Assembly: GCA_031410915.1 (NCBI GenBank)
Contig: JANNZY010000147.1
Coordinates: forward strand, 72,820-136,819
From: WLMZ01 sp031410915
GTDB taxonomy: Bacteria; Actinomycetota; Acidimicrobiia; Acidimicrobiales; Ilumatobacteraceae
Direction: 5' to 3'
DNA: 64,000 nucleotides
Part shown: positions 26,792 through 34,272 of the stretch, piece by piece
Layout: each line of letters opens with the position of its first letter
Position numbering within the stretch: position 1 is the first letter of the stretch
Translations under genes and position numbers: made by a program
The notes under the pieces: generated by a model
Databases searched by the model: none
Seen by the model: only the letters and a program-made list of their open reading frames with translations
Told to the model about the DNA's origin: nothing

Positions 26792-27511
26792 ATGGATGAC
26801 CGTCGGCTCGAGCGTCTGCTGCGGTCGTTGCATGCGACGGAACCATCACGACGAGTGCTGGACCGCATCTGCGGCGCATGTGCGGAAGCGACGGCGGCTC
26901 AGGGCGCGGGGGTGTCGCTCATCGTCGATCGGCAGAGCGAGGTGCTCGGTTCGTCCGACGCCCGCGCGGCTCGTGTCGAATCGCTGCAGGGCGAGTTCGC
27001 CGAAGGCCCGTGCTTCGACGCAATTGCCCAACTCCGGCCGTACTACGAGCCAGACTTGACTTCGCCAGGAGCGATGCGACGCTGGCCGAGCTTCGCTCCG
27101 GCAGCCGCCGCCGATGGGGTCGGTGCCGTCTTTGCATTTCCGCTCGTGACGGGCGGGATCGCGCTCGGTGCTCTGGACGTGTACGCCACGGGGGCCGGCC
27201 CGCTCGACGACGAACAGGTCAGCGATTCGCTCATGTTCGCTGACCTCGCCGCGCTCGCCGTCGACAACGCGCTGGGCAGCTCCACCATCGACGGCGTCTC
27301 GCTCGTGACCGAAGCGGCTGAATCCTGGGCGTACTCATCCGTCGTTCACAATGCGTCGGGGATGATCTCGGAACAGCTGCAGATCGGCGTGGACGAGGCC
27401 CTGCTTCGTCTGCGCGCGTTCGCCTTCGTGACCGGTCGCAAGGTCGCGGATCTGGCGCGTCTCGTGCTCGATCGCGCAGTCCGCATCGAGCCCTGGACCG
27501 ACGATGGCTGA
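26792..27511 (+). CDS. GAF-ANTAR domain protein (first of pair)
   Basis: The 239-residue protein starts MDDRRLERLLRSL. Its GAF domain (about 10-165) includes LQGEFAEGPCFDAIAQL and AVFAFPLVTGGIALGALDVY. The ANTAR RNA-binding domain at the C-terminus reads VVHNASGMISEQLQIGVDEALLRLRAFAFVTGRKVADLARLV. ANTAR domains bind dual hairpins in nascent RNA to prevent termination, with the GAF domain as sensor. The ATG has only a close AGGA in front, so the start is probable rather than certain. It overlaps the next gene by 8 nt. Confidence 0.85.
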   Translation: MDDRRLERLLRSLHATEPSRRVLDRICGACAEATAAQGAGVSLIVDRQSEVLGSSDARAARVESLQGEFAEGPCFDAIAQLRPYYEPDLTSPGAMRRWPSFAPAAAADGVGAVFAFPLVTGGIALGALDVYATGAGPLDDEQVSDSLMFADLAALAVDNALGSSTIDGVSLVTEAAESWAYSSVVHNASGMISEQLQIGVDEALLRLRAFAFVTGRKVADLARLVLDRAVRIEPWTDDG

Positions 27512-28262
27512 GGCTGCCAGAGGCCGCGAGCTCGCGCTCATCGACGCGCTCGTCCACCTCGCCGACACCCTCGTCGACGATTACGACGTCATCGAGTTCT
27601 TGCAGTTCCTCACTGAACGCTGCGTGGAGCTCAGCGAGGTCGACGAGGCCGCGGTGATGCTGACCAACCCGACCGGGCATCTCCAGTCGGTGGCCGCATC
27701 AACGGAGCGAACCCGGCTCCTCGAGCTCTTCGAGCTGCAGAACCAGGACGGACCGTGCCTCGACGCGTTCCGGACCGGCGAGGTCGTCGTCTCCGGAGAC
27801 CTCGCGGCCGAAGTGGATCGGTGGCCGACCTTCGCGCCGCGCGCGATGGAAGTTGGCTTCAGCGCCGTGCACAGCGTGCCATTGAGGCTCCGCCGCGAAG
27901 TGATCGGCGCGCTCAACCTGCTCCGCGTGTCGACGGGAAAGCTCGACGACGCCGACGCGCGGCTCGTCCGGGCGCTGTCGGACATCGCCACGATCGGGCT
28001 GATCCAGGAACGCACGATCAAAGGCTCGCAGTCGACGTCCGCCGGCCTGCAGAACGCGCTGACCAGCCGAATCCGAATCGAGCAGGCCAAGGGCGTGCTC
28101 GCCGAGCGGCGTTCCGTGTCGACCGATGCGGCATTCGACATGTTGCGTGGCTATGCGCGACACCATCGGCTCAAGATCAGCGAGGTTGCCGCTGACATCG
28201 TCACCAGACGGCTCGACATCGCGACCGTCACCGGCGGAGGAGACACACCGGGAACCGATTGA
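27504..28262 (+). CDS. GAF-ANTAR domain protein (second of pair)
   Basis: The protein is 252 residues and a paralogue of its neighbour. GAF domain markers are LQNQDGPCLDAFRTGEVVVSGDL and AVHSVPLRLRREVIGALNLL. The ANTAR domain reads LTSRIRIEQAKGVLAERRSVSTDAAFDMLRGYARHHRLKISEVAADIV, with the EQAKG motif of the family intact. The start lies inside the last codons of the first gene (27504-27511). Together with the HATPase gene 87 nt downstream this is a typical actinobacterial signalling set. Whether the two ANTAR proteins form a heterodimer is a guess. Confidence 0.9.
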   Translation: MAEAARGRELALIDALVHLADTLVDDYDVIEFLQFLTERCVELSEVDEAAVMLTNPTGHLQSVAASTERTRLLELFELQNQDGPCLDAFRTGEVVVSGDLAAEVDRWPTFAPRAMEVGFSAVHSVPLRLRREVIGALNLLRVSTGKLDDADARLVRALSDIATIGLIQERTIKGSQSTSAGLQNALTSRIRIEQAKGVLAERRSVSTDAAFDMLRGYARHHRLKISEVAADIVTRRLDIATVTGGGDTPGTD

Positions 28263-28349
28263 GCAGAATGGTGTCTCACCAACTCGCCTGGCGGGTACAA
28301 CGCAGCACGACCCCGGACCCCGGTCACCCCGAAAGCGACCGGAGGCTCC

Positions 28350-28754
28350 ATGTCCGACTACCTGAAGTTGACGTTCGAGGTGCCTCACCAGAGCCTCACG
28401 CCGGCGAGGGCGCGTGAGGCCGTGCAGACTTTGCTCGGCGACGATGCGTCGATCGCCATGATCCGCGACGCGATTCTGCTCACCAGCGAGCTGGTCAGCA
28501 ATGCGCTCGTGCACGCGCCCGGCGCGTGCGTTCTCGAGGCACGGTTCGAACGAGATCGGTCGTGGCTGCGGGTCGATGTCGCCGACTCGTCCGCGCGCCC
28601 ACCACACCCGCAGGAGGAGCCCACGGTGGCTCGCGCCGGCGGCCACGGTCTTCGTTTGGTGGACGAGGTCGCGCACCGCTGGGGTTGGAGCCCACGTTCG
28701 TTCGGCAAGGTGGTCTGGTTCGAGATCCTCGGCGCAGCGAGCTCGCACGCGTGA
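28350..28754 (+). CDS. RsbW-type serine kinase/anti-sigma factor ATPase domain
   Basis: The 134-residue protein is a stand-alone HATPase_c domain of the RsbW/SpoIIAB kind. The N box is in LLTSELVSNALVHAPG and the G box in AGGHGLRLVDEVAHRWG; WLRVDVADSSARPP supplies the Asp of the DxGxG-like region, though the exact DxGxG is degenerate. Such proteins phosphorylate anti-sigma antagonists or bind a sigma factor. No antagonist or sigma factor gene is adjacent. GGAGG lies upstream at 28340-28344. Confidence 0.85.
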   Translation: MSDYLKLTFEVPHQSLTPARAREAVQTLLGDDASIAMIRDAILLTSELVSNALVHAPGACVLEARFERDRSWLRVDVADSSARPPHPQEEPTVARAGGHGLRLVDEVAHRWGWSPRSFGKVVWFEILGAASSHA

Positions 28755-29056
28755 CTCGCACAGCCCGGAATTTCGATGCGCGACCGCACTGTTGTTCGGC
28801 AATGACGCGACGCGCAGCAGCGCCGACTTCGCTCACCCGGCGTCGGCGACATCTTCGCGCGCGCACTCGCAACCCCTGCGCCCCTTGAGACCACGCCTCC
28901 GGCAACCCCGTCGTCCATCGTGCCACCAGCGCCGCAGCCTGCGGGACTTGCGCCACAGCCGACCCCCTACCGCCGGACTCGTGATGTGTGGTGAGCGCAG
29001 CCGCTTCGGATCAAGTGCGGTCGTCTGTTCGAGGCCGCTGCCGGGTAGGCCGAAGC
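28755..29056. other. gene-free stretch
   Basis: About 300 nt follow the ATPase gene. No conserved frame, tRNA-like fold or strong terminator was recognised. A promoter for the gene at 29057 is expected here but no clear -35/-10 stands out. Confidence 0.4.
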
Positions 29057-29644
29057 ATGACCACGACACCCGTTCCAGGCATCCCTGCCAAGACGGTGCA
29101 GACCTTCGAACCTACCGCAGATTCACGGGCCGCACTCCAAGCTGACGACACACCCGAGCGTCAGCGCTGGCTGCGAGAACATACCCACGTCGCTGACGAA
29201 GCGCGGCGTCGCGGCGCATTCCGGGGCTCGTCGGTGCCCCCTTCCCATGCTGACGGCTGGAACGACCGGCATTGGTCGAGTCGGTTGCTCCATCGAGTTG
29301 GCGAGGTCGTCGCACATTCGAGCGCCGGCATCGCGGCTGCGGCAGTCGTGTTCGGCTGGGCGATCATCGGGTTTGTCGCGGCGTTCCCGGGCTGGTGGCA
29401 AACTGCGCTGTACAGCACCACTGGATCGGTCACCTTCGTCATGGTCTTCGTGATCCAGCACACTCAGGAACGCCAGACGGCCGCCACCCAGCGGAAACTC
29501 GATGAGCTGCTGCGCGTGGCGGACGGCGCGGACAACACTCTCATCTCCCTCGAGGAAGCACCCGACGAGCATCTGGCGGCGCTCGCGCGGCTCAACCGTG
29601 TCGACCGCGCGATTGCAGCCGAAGAAGTCGACGGCTCGACGTGA
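29057..29644 (+). CDS. low-affinity iron permease family membrane protein
   Basis: The 195-residue protein has two membrane segments (IAAAAVVFGWAIIGFVAAF and an adjacent GSVTFVMVFVIQHTQ stretch). The second runs straight into HTQERQTAATQRKLDELLR, the signature of the low-affinity iron permease family. The N-terminal 80 residues and C-terminal 40 are cytoplasmic and charged. Transport itself is doubtful in many bacterial members. The ATG at 29057 is the first after a weak AGG; an in-frame GTG at 28988 is less likely. Confidence 0.75.
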   Translation: MTTTPVPGIPAKTVQTFEPTADSRAALQADDTPERQRWLREHTHVADEARRRGAFRGSSVPPSHADGWNDRHWSSRLLHRVGEVVAHSSAGIAAAAVVFGWAIIGFVAAFPGWWQTALYSTTGSVTFVMVFVIQHTQERQTAATQRKLDELLRVADGADNTLISLEEAPDEHLAALARLNRVDRAIAAEEVDGST

Positions 29645-29733
29645 CGGATCATCAGCTGAGGGCGGGCATCAGTTGATCCTTGAGGAACTGGAAAAACTGC
29701 TCGTGGCGTTGGGGAACGCGATACTGGGGCGTG

Positions 29734-30222
29734 ATGATCGATCCGATGGCACAACTCCTCGCCGAAGCCGCCATCCGTCGACGACTGCTCGAGTACTGCC
29801 GTGGAATCGATCGGTGCGACGCGGCGCTCGTGGCGGGGGTGTACCACGCTGAGGGCACCGACGACCACGGCTCGTTCCAGGGACTCGGCCGTGAGTTCGC
29901 GGTGTACGCCACCCAGGCGCTCGCGGGTCACGCGTTGGCCACCTCACATGTGATCGGCGACTCGCTGTTCGACTGGGTCGACGCGGCAAAGGTCGAAGTC
30001 GAGACCTCGGTCCTCGCCGTCCACCGCTGCGTGAGCGAAGAAGGGGAATACCTGGAGCGCTTCGGCGGCCGGTACTTCGACCGATTCGAGGAGCGTGGCG
30101 GCGAGTGGCGAATCGCCGAGCGGAAACTGACGTGGGACTGGGACACACGCGAGCCGGTGACCCGGGCGTTTCCGCCGGACAGGTTCCGCCCTTCGCCGCG
30201 TCGAACGCCCCACGACGCATGA
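29734..30222 (+). CDS. NTF2-like (SnoaL-type) protein
   Basis: The 162-residue protein has the cone-shaped fold pattern of the SnoaL_4 group. LAEAAIRRRLLEYCRGIDRCD is an N-terminal helix, followed by LVAGVYHAEGTDDHGSFQG and closing strands RFGGRYFDRFEERGGEWRIAERKLTWDW. The Asp in GIDRCD and the HAEGTDDHG loop sit where related proteins place catalytic groups, so it may be a dehydratase or hydrolase-like enzyme. The ATG at 29734 begins the first helix; the later ATG at 29746 is an alternative. Confidence 0.78.
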   Translation: MIDPMAQLLAEAAIRRRLLEYCRGIDRCDAALVAGVYHAEGTDDHGSFQGLGREFAVYATQALAGHALATSHVIGDSLFDWVDAAKVEVETSVLAVHRCVSEEGEYLERFGGRYFDRFEERGGEWRIAERKLTWDWDTREPVTRAFPPDRFRPSPRRTPHDA

Positions 30223-30262
30223 GCGGGCGCGACCTGTGGCTGATCATGCGAGAGTGCTCGGA

Positions 30263-30996
30263 ATGAACGGATTCGATCCAGTCGACAGTTTCGGGCCGGC
30301 GGTCGCGGCTCGTTACGACGACCACCAGCGCGGCGACGAGGGCGTTGCAGCGGCATTTCTCGCTGAGCTTGCGCAAGGCGGGCCAGCTCTCGAGTTTGCG
30401 ATCGGTACGGGGCGAATTGCGCTGCCGCTCGCGGCACGCGGTATCACCGTCGATGGCATCGAGCTGTCGACCGCGATGGTTGAGCGCCTCCGCGCGAAGC
30501 ATGGCGGTGAGCAGCTGCACGTCGCGATCGGTGACATGTCCAGGGTTTCAACGGGCCGCCGGTACGCGGTCGTCTACCTCGTCTTCAACACGCTCTTCAA
30601 CCTGCTGACCGCCGACGATCAGATCCGCTGTTTCGAGAACGCCGCCGGTCACCTCAGCGACGGCGGGTGTTTCGTGGTCGAGACGGCTGTGCCGAGTGCT
30701 TGGGTCACGCCGGGACGCCCTGACTCTGTGCAGCTGAACACGTCGGGCTGACCGAAGTTCTGTTCGATGTCGCCCGCTACGACCCCGTCAGCCAGTTGCT
30801 CGAAGAGAACCACGTCCGCGTGGCATCGGACGGCATCTCGATGTCGCCGATCGTGTGTCGGCTCATCACGCCCGGCGAGATGGATCTCATGGCCCGCATC
30901 GCTGGCCTTCGCCTCATCGAACGGTTCGCCGACTGGCGACGTGGCCCGTTCGACGCCGCAAGTCGAGCACACGTCTCCGTGTACCGATCACGCTGA
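30263..30996 (+). pseudogene. class I SAM-dependent methyltransferase broken by a frameshift
   Basis: The first frame (30263-30751) encodes a methyltransferase N-terminus with SAM motif LEFAIGTGRIALPLAARG and VYLVFNTLFNLLTADDQIRCF. It then turns into a stop after PGRPDSVQLNTSG. The matching C-terminus continues in the frame shifted by one base: AEHVGLTEVLFDVARYDPVS, then RLITPGEMDLMARIAGLRLIERFADW and SRAHVSVYRSR, ending at 30996. A net loss of one base (or gain of two) between about 30700 and 30725 explains both. It is either a recent pseudogene or a sequencing error. Confidence 0.85.
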
Positions 30997-31070
30997 AAGG
31001 CCCACAAAGTCGCGTTCTCCAGCGGCCGGTCAGCTCTTGGACGATGCTTGCGAACTCGTCATCGTCATTG

Positions 31071-31385
31071 TCACGATTGGTCTTGCGACGCGCTCGCCGA
31101 CACTTCGACCACCCGAATGTCCAACAGGTCGATCCCGACCATCGCCTGGTGCGACGCGTTCGCCCTGACGTTGGCGGCGAACGCCCCCGCGTTCGAACTC
31201 GAGTCGAACGTGACGATGACGACGCTCTCGCTCCGCTCGCGGTCCAGCGTCCAAGTTCCGGCGACGAAGCCTGGAGACGAGGTGACACTTGGGACGATCA
31301 TCCGATTCAAACCTTCGCGTTGTTCGATCTCTCGTGAGAGGTCCATTCGGAAGGTTGCGAATGTCGCATGGGTTGGTGCGGCCAC
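31071..31385 (-). CDS. small dimeric alpha/beta-barrel-like protein
   Basis: The product is about 104 residues. THATFATFRMDLSREIEQREGL, then IVPSVTSSPGFVAGTWTLD and ESVVIVTFDSSSNAGAFAANVR, match the ferredoxin-like monooxygenase (ABM-like) dimer fold. The last strand is IDLLDIRVVEVSA. The start is uncertain. A GTG at 31385 opens the first strand, but the frame extends to a TTG at 31460 and overlaps the excisionase-like gene's stop. A role in small-molecule oxidation is family-typical but unproven. Confidence 0.6.
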   Translation of the reverse strand: MAAPTHATFATFRMDLSREIEQREGLNRMIVPSVTSSPGFVAGTWTLDRERSESVVIVTFDSSSNAGAFAANVRANASHQAMVGIDLLDIRVVEVSASASQDQS

Positions 31386-31449
31386 GAGCCGATAGTGCCG
31401 GATCGGGCACCGGCTGTCCAGCGGTACGAGCGCAAGTTCGGCACCAAGG

Positions 31450-31692
31450 TCACGTCGCAACGAGTTCGACCAACGGCTCGTCGGGGCGCGCCGATGAACA
31501 CCTCAAGCGGCACGGCACCAGAAGCTGGCGTCCGACCCGCACGACCGGGATTCCACGCGCACCATCGGGGGCCAGGTACTCACGGGCGAGGCGATACGCC
31601 GAGGTTCGGCCGATCCTCAGCAGGTGCGCCGCCTCATCCACGGTGAGAACGGTCGGCAGGTCGACCACTTTCGAAGCCTCGGAGATGAGCAT
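31450..31692 (-). CDS. excisionase-like helix-turn-helix protein
   Basis: The 80-residue protein has an HTH_17/excisionase-type winged helix: LPTVLTVDEAAHLLRIGRTSAYRLARE, then GIPVVRVGRQLLVP. A near-perfect AAGGAGGT lies 9 nt upstream of the ATG at 31692. After LLVP the frame reads CRLRCSSARP, whereas the next frame reads LEVFIGAPRRAVGRT, which suits the family better. The C-terminus may therefore be frameshifted. It lies near the broken integrase and is probably part of the same decayed element. Confidence 0.7.
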   Translation of the reverse strand: MLISEASKVVDLPTVLTVDEAAHLLRIGRTSAYRLAREYLAPDGARGIPVVRVGRQLLVPCRLRCSSARPDEPLVELVAT

Positions 31693-31887
31693 CCCAATCG
31701 CACCTCCTTCCAGTGACAGACAGGTGCCCGCGCGCCAACGGACACCGAGCTGACGGATTGGTTGCATCACACGGATTGCGGTTGCGATGACGCCCCGATG
31801 GGTGAATCATGGTCAGTGCCTGCTCCAGTAGGAGCGGGAAGTGCACCCGGCGAGCCCTCCGGACGGTGGGTAGCCGGGTGTTGCGCG
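31693..31887. other. gene-free spacer inside the mobile-element remnant
   Basis: No coding frame with normal codon use, no RNA fold and no repeat were recognised here, apart from the ribosome binding site of the excisionase-like gene at 31702-31709. Confidence 0.4.
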
Positions 31888-32418
31888 TCACGGGTCGATT
31901 CGCCTGATCTCCACGATCCCGGACACGCGGCGCCGCCACTCGCCTCCCGAACCCACGGCCCACAACGCGGCGTCGATCGCCCAGAGCAGGGTTTCGGACG
32001 CCGACGGCCGGTGGTCGTACACGAGCTCGCGCTCAGTCCGACGCAACTGCTGATCGATCACGTACCGATCGCGTGCCGCCTGCACGGGCTCCTGATCATC
32101 CAAGTGCCACGCGACCACCGCGTGCCGACCCAGTTCGGCACAGGCGCGTTCCAACAGCAGCTGCCGGGCTTCGACACGGTGGAGTCCCGCTGACCGGCGC
32201 AGACTGAAGATGACCGCCGTCGCATCGATTCCCGCGACCACGTCGAGTAGTTCGCGCCGTCGGCGCGCGGACTTCTTTGCGGTGTGGACTCGGCGTTGAC
32301 CGGGCAGGAGCAGCGCTCGGAGTTGTCGGCGCGCCGGGGCGATGGCAGAGGACGGCACGAGGAGGACACCGAACAGCATCGTGTCGGCGCGCTCGGACTC
32401 GTCACTGAACGCCCACAT
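31888..32418 (-). CDS. uncharacterised protein, DUF3800-like
   Basis: The protein has 176 residues. It opens MWAFSDESERADTMLFGVLLVP, similar to the DES start of DUF3800 proteins, which are suspected RNase H-like nucleases often carried by mobile elements. LLLPGQRRVHTAKKSARRR follows, then a hydrophobic strand VVAGIDATAVIFSL. Asp and Glu residues in DESE and DDQEP could be metal ligands, but this is speculative. There is no good ribosome binding site. It sits between the excisionase-like gene and the integrase fragment, so it may be cargo. Confidence 0.55.
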   Translation of the reverse strand: MWAFSDESERADTMLFGVLLVPSSAIAPARRQLRALLLPGQRRVHTAKKSARRRRELLDVVAGIDATAVIFSLRRSAGLHRVEARQLLLERACAELGRHAVVAWHLDDQEPVQAARDRYVIDQQLRRTERELVYDHRPSASETLLWAIDAALWAVGSGGEWRRRVSGIVEIRRIDP

Positions 32419-32476
32419 CAGGCAGACCCCGGGGCGGCTGAGTGAGTGGTCGGGTGAGTGGTCGAGTGTGCAGCGG

Positions 32477-32815
32477 TCATCGGCCCCGACTCCCCTGGCC
32501 GCCGGCGATGACTTGACCGATGATGTCTGCTTCTGCCCTACCCGTCTGCTCGAGGAAGTGCGCGTACACGTTCAGCGTGGTCGCTGCGTTGCGGTGTCCC
32601 AATCGACCTGCCACGATGCGCACGTCGACGCCAGCACCGAGAAGCTGGGTGGCGACGAAGTGGCGCAGGTCGTGCAGCCGCGCGTCGTGCAACCCTTCAC
32701 GGACGCACAGCCGCTTGAACGATCGGCTCACCGAGTCGGGGAACCAAGGCTCGCTCCCGTCGGCTGCGTTGCTGAACACGAAGGAATCCTCGACGAGCGA
32801 GACGACACACTGACT
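32477..32815 (-). pseudogene. C-terminal fragment of a tyrosine recombinase (phage/ICE integrase)
   Basis: The fragment of about 110 residues keeps the catalytic C-terminus: HDLRHFVATQLLGAGVDVRIV (HxxR), GRLGHRNAATTLNVYAHF (the last H and the Tyr nucleophile), and the LVEDSFVFSNAADGSEPWFPD strand before them. The first Arg box and the whole N-terminal core-binding domain are missing. Upstream the sequence switches abruptly to an IS481-type transposase tail near 32805-32820. An insertion, followed by loss of the rest, is the simplest explanation. It ends about 360 nt from the 3' end of tRNA-Glu, a classic integration site. Confidence 0.8.
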
Positions 32816-32845
32816 TCGGTATGTGGTTCACGGGTTGGGTTGGGT

Positions 32846-33127
32846 TCAGGCGGCGTTGATCCTGCGGGGGCGGCCGCCGGGGATTGGCGAGTGCGCCGTG
32901 TTCGCGGGTGCGGTCGTGTTTGATCTCGTGGCGTCGGATGAGTTGTTTTCCGATGGAGATCTCGAGGTGGTCACCGATGATGGCGACTTGGATCTGGCGG
33001 CGACGGAACATGTTCCCGGCCCGATAGCAGGGCCGGCGAAGCAGACGTTCCCGGACGAGTCGACCGTGCGGGTCACGGTCACACCCACACTGTCGGGCGC
33101 TGCTGGGCTCTTTGCCGCGCACACCAC
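32846..33127 (-). mobile_element. decayed 3' end of an IS481-type transposase
   Basis: Reading minus-strand frames together gives a transposase C-terminus. VTRTVDSSGNVCFAG is in one frame, then CYRAGNMFRRRQIQVAIIGD and HLEISIGKQLIRRHEIKHDR and TREHGALANPR in the next, then GGRPRRINAA and a stop back in the first. This order and the HDRxREHGAxANPxGRPRR ending are characteristic of IS481-type DDE transposases. Two compensating frameshifts and loss of the DDE core mean it is dead. No inverted repeat ends could be confirmed. Confidence 0.7.
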
Positions 33128-33175
33128 GGGTCATCCCGGTGGCCTGCTTGGCCGGGTCATGGCGAAGGGCGTGGG

Positions 33176-33251
33176 TGGCAGCCCCAACGGGATTCGAACC
33201 CGTGCCGCCACCTTGAGAGGGTGGTGTCCTAGGCCACTAGACGATGGGGCC
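33176..33251 (-). tRNA. tRNA-Glu (CUC)
   Basis: The reverse strand folds into a full cloverleaf of 76 nt including an encoded CCA. The acceptor stem is GGCCCCA/TGGGGCT (with a G1-U72 wobble). The anticodon arm is CCACC-CTCTCAA-GGTGG with anticodon CUC, and the T arm is ACGGG-TTCGAAT-CCCGT. Discriminator G is followed by CCA. It lies downstream of the gltX-ydcF genes and tRNA-Gln on the same strand. Confidence 0.95.
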
Positions 33252-33372
33252 GTGCAAGTAGCTGGATCAGACTAGCAACGGCGATGCGCGAGGCCAACCG
33301 GGTTCACGGGGCGGTCGTGCTGGAAAACGCAGACAGCCGGCCGAGCGATGACGCTGGACCGGCTGTGCTGAG

Positions 33373-33444
33373 CTGGGGAACAAGGACTCGAACCCTGAAT
33401 AACAGTACCAGAAACTGCTGTGTTGCCAATTACACCATTCCCCA
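33373..33444 (-). tRNA. tRNA-Gln (CUG)
   Basis: The 72-nt cloverleaf on the reverse strand has acceptor TGGGGAA/TTCCCCA. The anticodon arm is GCAGT-TTCTGGT-ACTGT with anticodon CUG, and the T arm is CAGGG-TTCGAGT-CCTTG. CCA is not encoded. Its neighbours are tRNA-Glu and, further upstream, gltX. In bacteria without a glutaminyl-tRNA synthetase, GltX charges both and GatCAB converts Glu-tRNA-Gln. Confidence 0.95.
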
Positions 33445-33522
33445 TCACGCCTGTGAGGGCACCGAAGTGTATCGGCGGCCTTCCGGCCACGACCACCCCG
33501 ATTTCGTCGGCCACTGCTGCGG

Positions 33523-34272
33523 TCAGCCGGTGATGGACAGCAGCCGTCCGAATCCGATGATGCGACCGACGGCCACTCCACCGGCCTCCTTCAGTTCCTT
33601 GCCGAACGCCGTGGAACCGGTGACCGGGCTGGTGCGCGTGGGCGACACGAATGCGCGCAGACCCAACTCCTCGGCGATCAAGCGGATGCGCAGCGAGTGA
33701 TACGGGTCGCTGACCAGCAACACGGTGTGCAGCCCTCGCGCGCCGAGCAGGTCGGCGACGGTGCTGAGCGATTCCCAACTGGAGTGACCCTCGTCCTCTT
33801 GCAGGATCGACGCCCCGTCCACGCCACGCGCCTCCAGATACGCGGCGGACGCCGAGGCCTCGGTGAAACGATCTCCGGGGCGATTGCCGCCCGTGACGAC
33901 CACGACCGGTGCCAGACCTTGGTCCCACAACTCGACGACGTGGTCCAGCCGCGACTGCAGTTGCGGCGAGGGCCGTCCGTCGTATTGCGCTGCGCCCATC
34001 ACGATGATCGCGTCGACAGGGCGGGCCTGGTCGCTGTTACCGACATGCCACACCTGGAACAACGAGATCGCGTAGTAGCCGCCCATCAGCAAGACAAACG
34101 CGAGGACGATCAACGGCCAGCGCCGGCGCCGGCGATGCAACTCGGTGACCGGGATGCCGTCGGGCGGCGTCGGTTCGAGCACGGTCGGGTCGATGACCAG
34201 CGCCGGCTCGTCAGCGGCCGACACGACATCGACGGGACCAGTCGCCACGTTCATGGCGTGCTCGCCGCTCAC
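33523..34272 (-). CDS. YdcF/SanA-like DUF218 membrane protein
   Basis: The 249-residue protein has one membrane segment (WPLIVLAFVLLMGGYYAISL) after a basic RRRRR stretch. A DUF218 domain follows: VDAIIVMGAAQYDGRPSPQLQSRL, then VVVVTGGNRPGD, then ILQEDEGHSSWESL and TVLLVSDPYHSLRI. Family members such as SanA and ElyC act on cell envelope integrity, but the reaction is unknown. The GTG at 34272 overlaps the gltX stop by 4 nt (GTGA), so it is co-translated. Confidence 0.85.
   Translation of the reverse strand: MSGEHAMNVATGPVDVVSAADEPALVIDPTVLEPTPPDGIPVTELHRRRRRWPLIVLAFVLLMGGYYAISLFQVWHVGNSDQARPVDAIIVMGAAQYDGRPSPQLQSRLDHVVELWDQGLAPVVVVTGGNRPGDRFTEASASAAYLEARGVDGASILQEDEGHSSWESLSTVADLLGARGLHTVLLVSDPYHSLRIRLIAEELGLRAFVSPTRTSPVTGSTAFGKELKEAGGVAVGRIIGFGRLLSITG

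Noticed and set aside
32823..33275. Plus-strand 150-codon frame next to tRNA-Glu
   Set aside because: It runs through the tRNA gene and is opposite the IS481-type tail, which is better supported.
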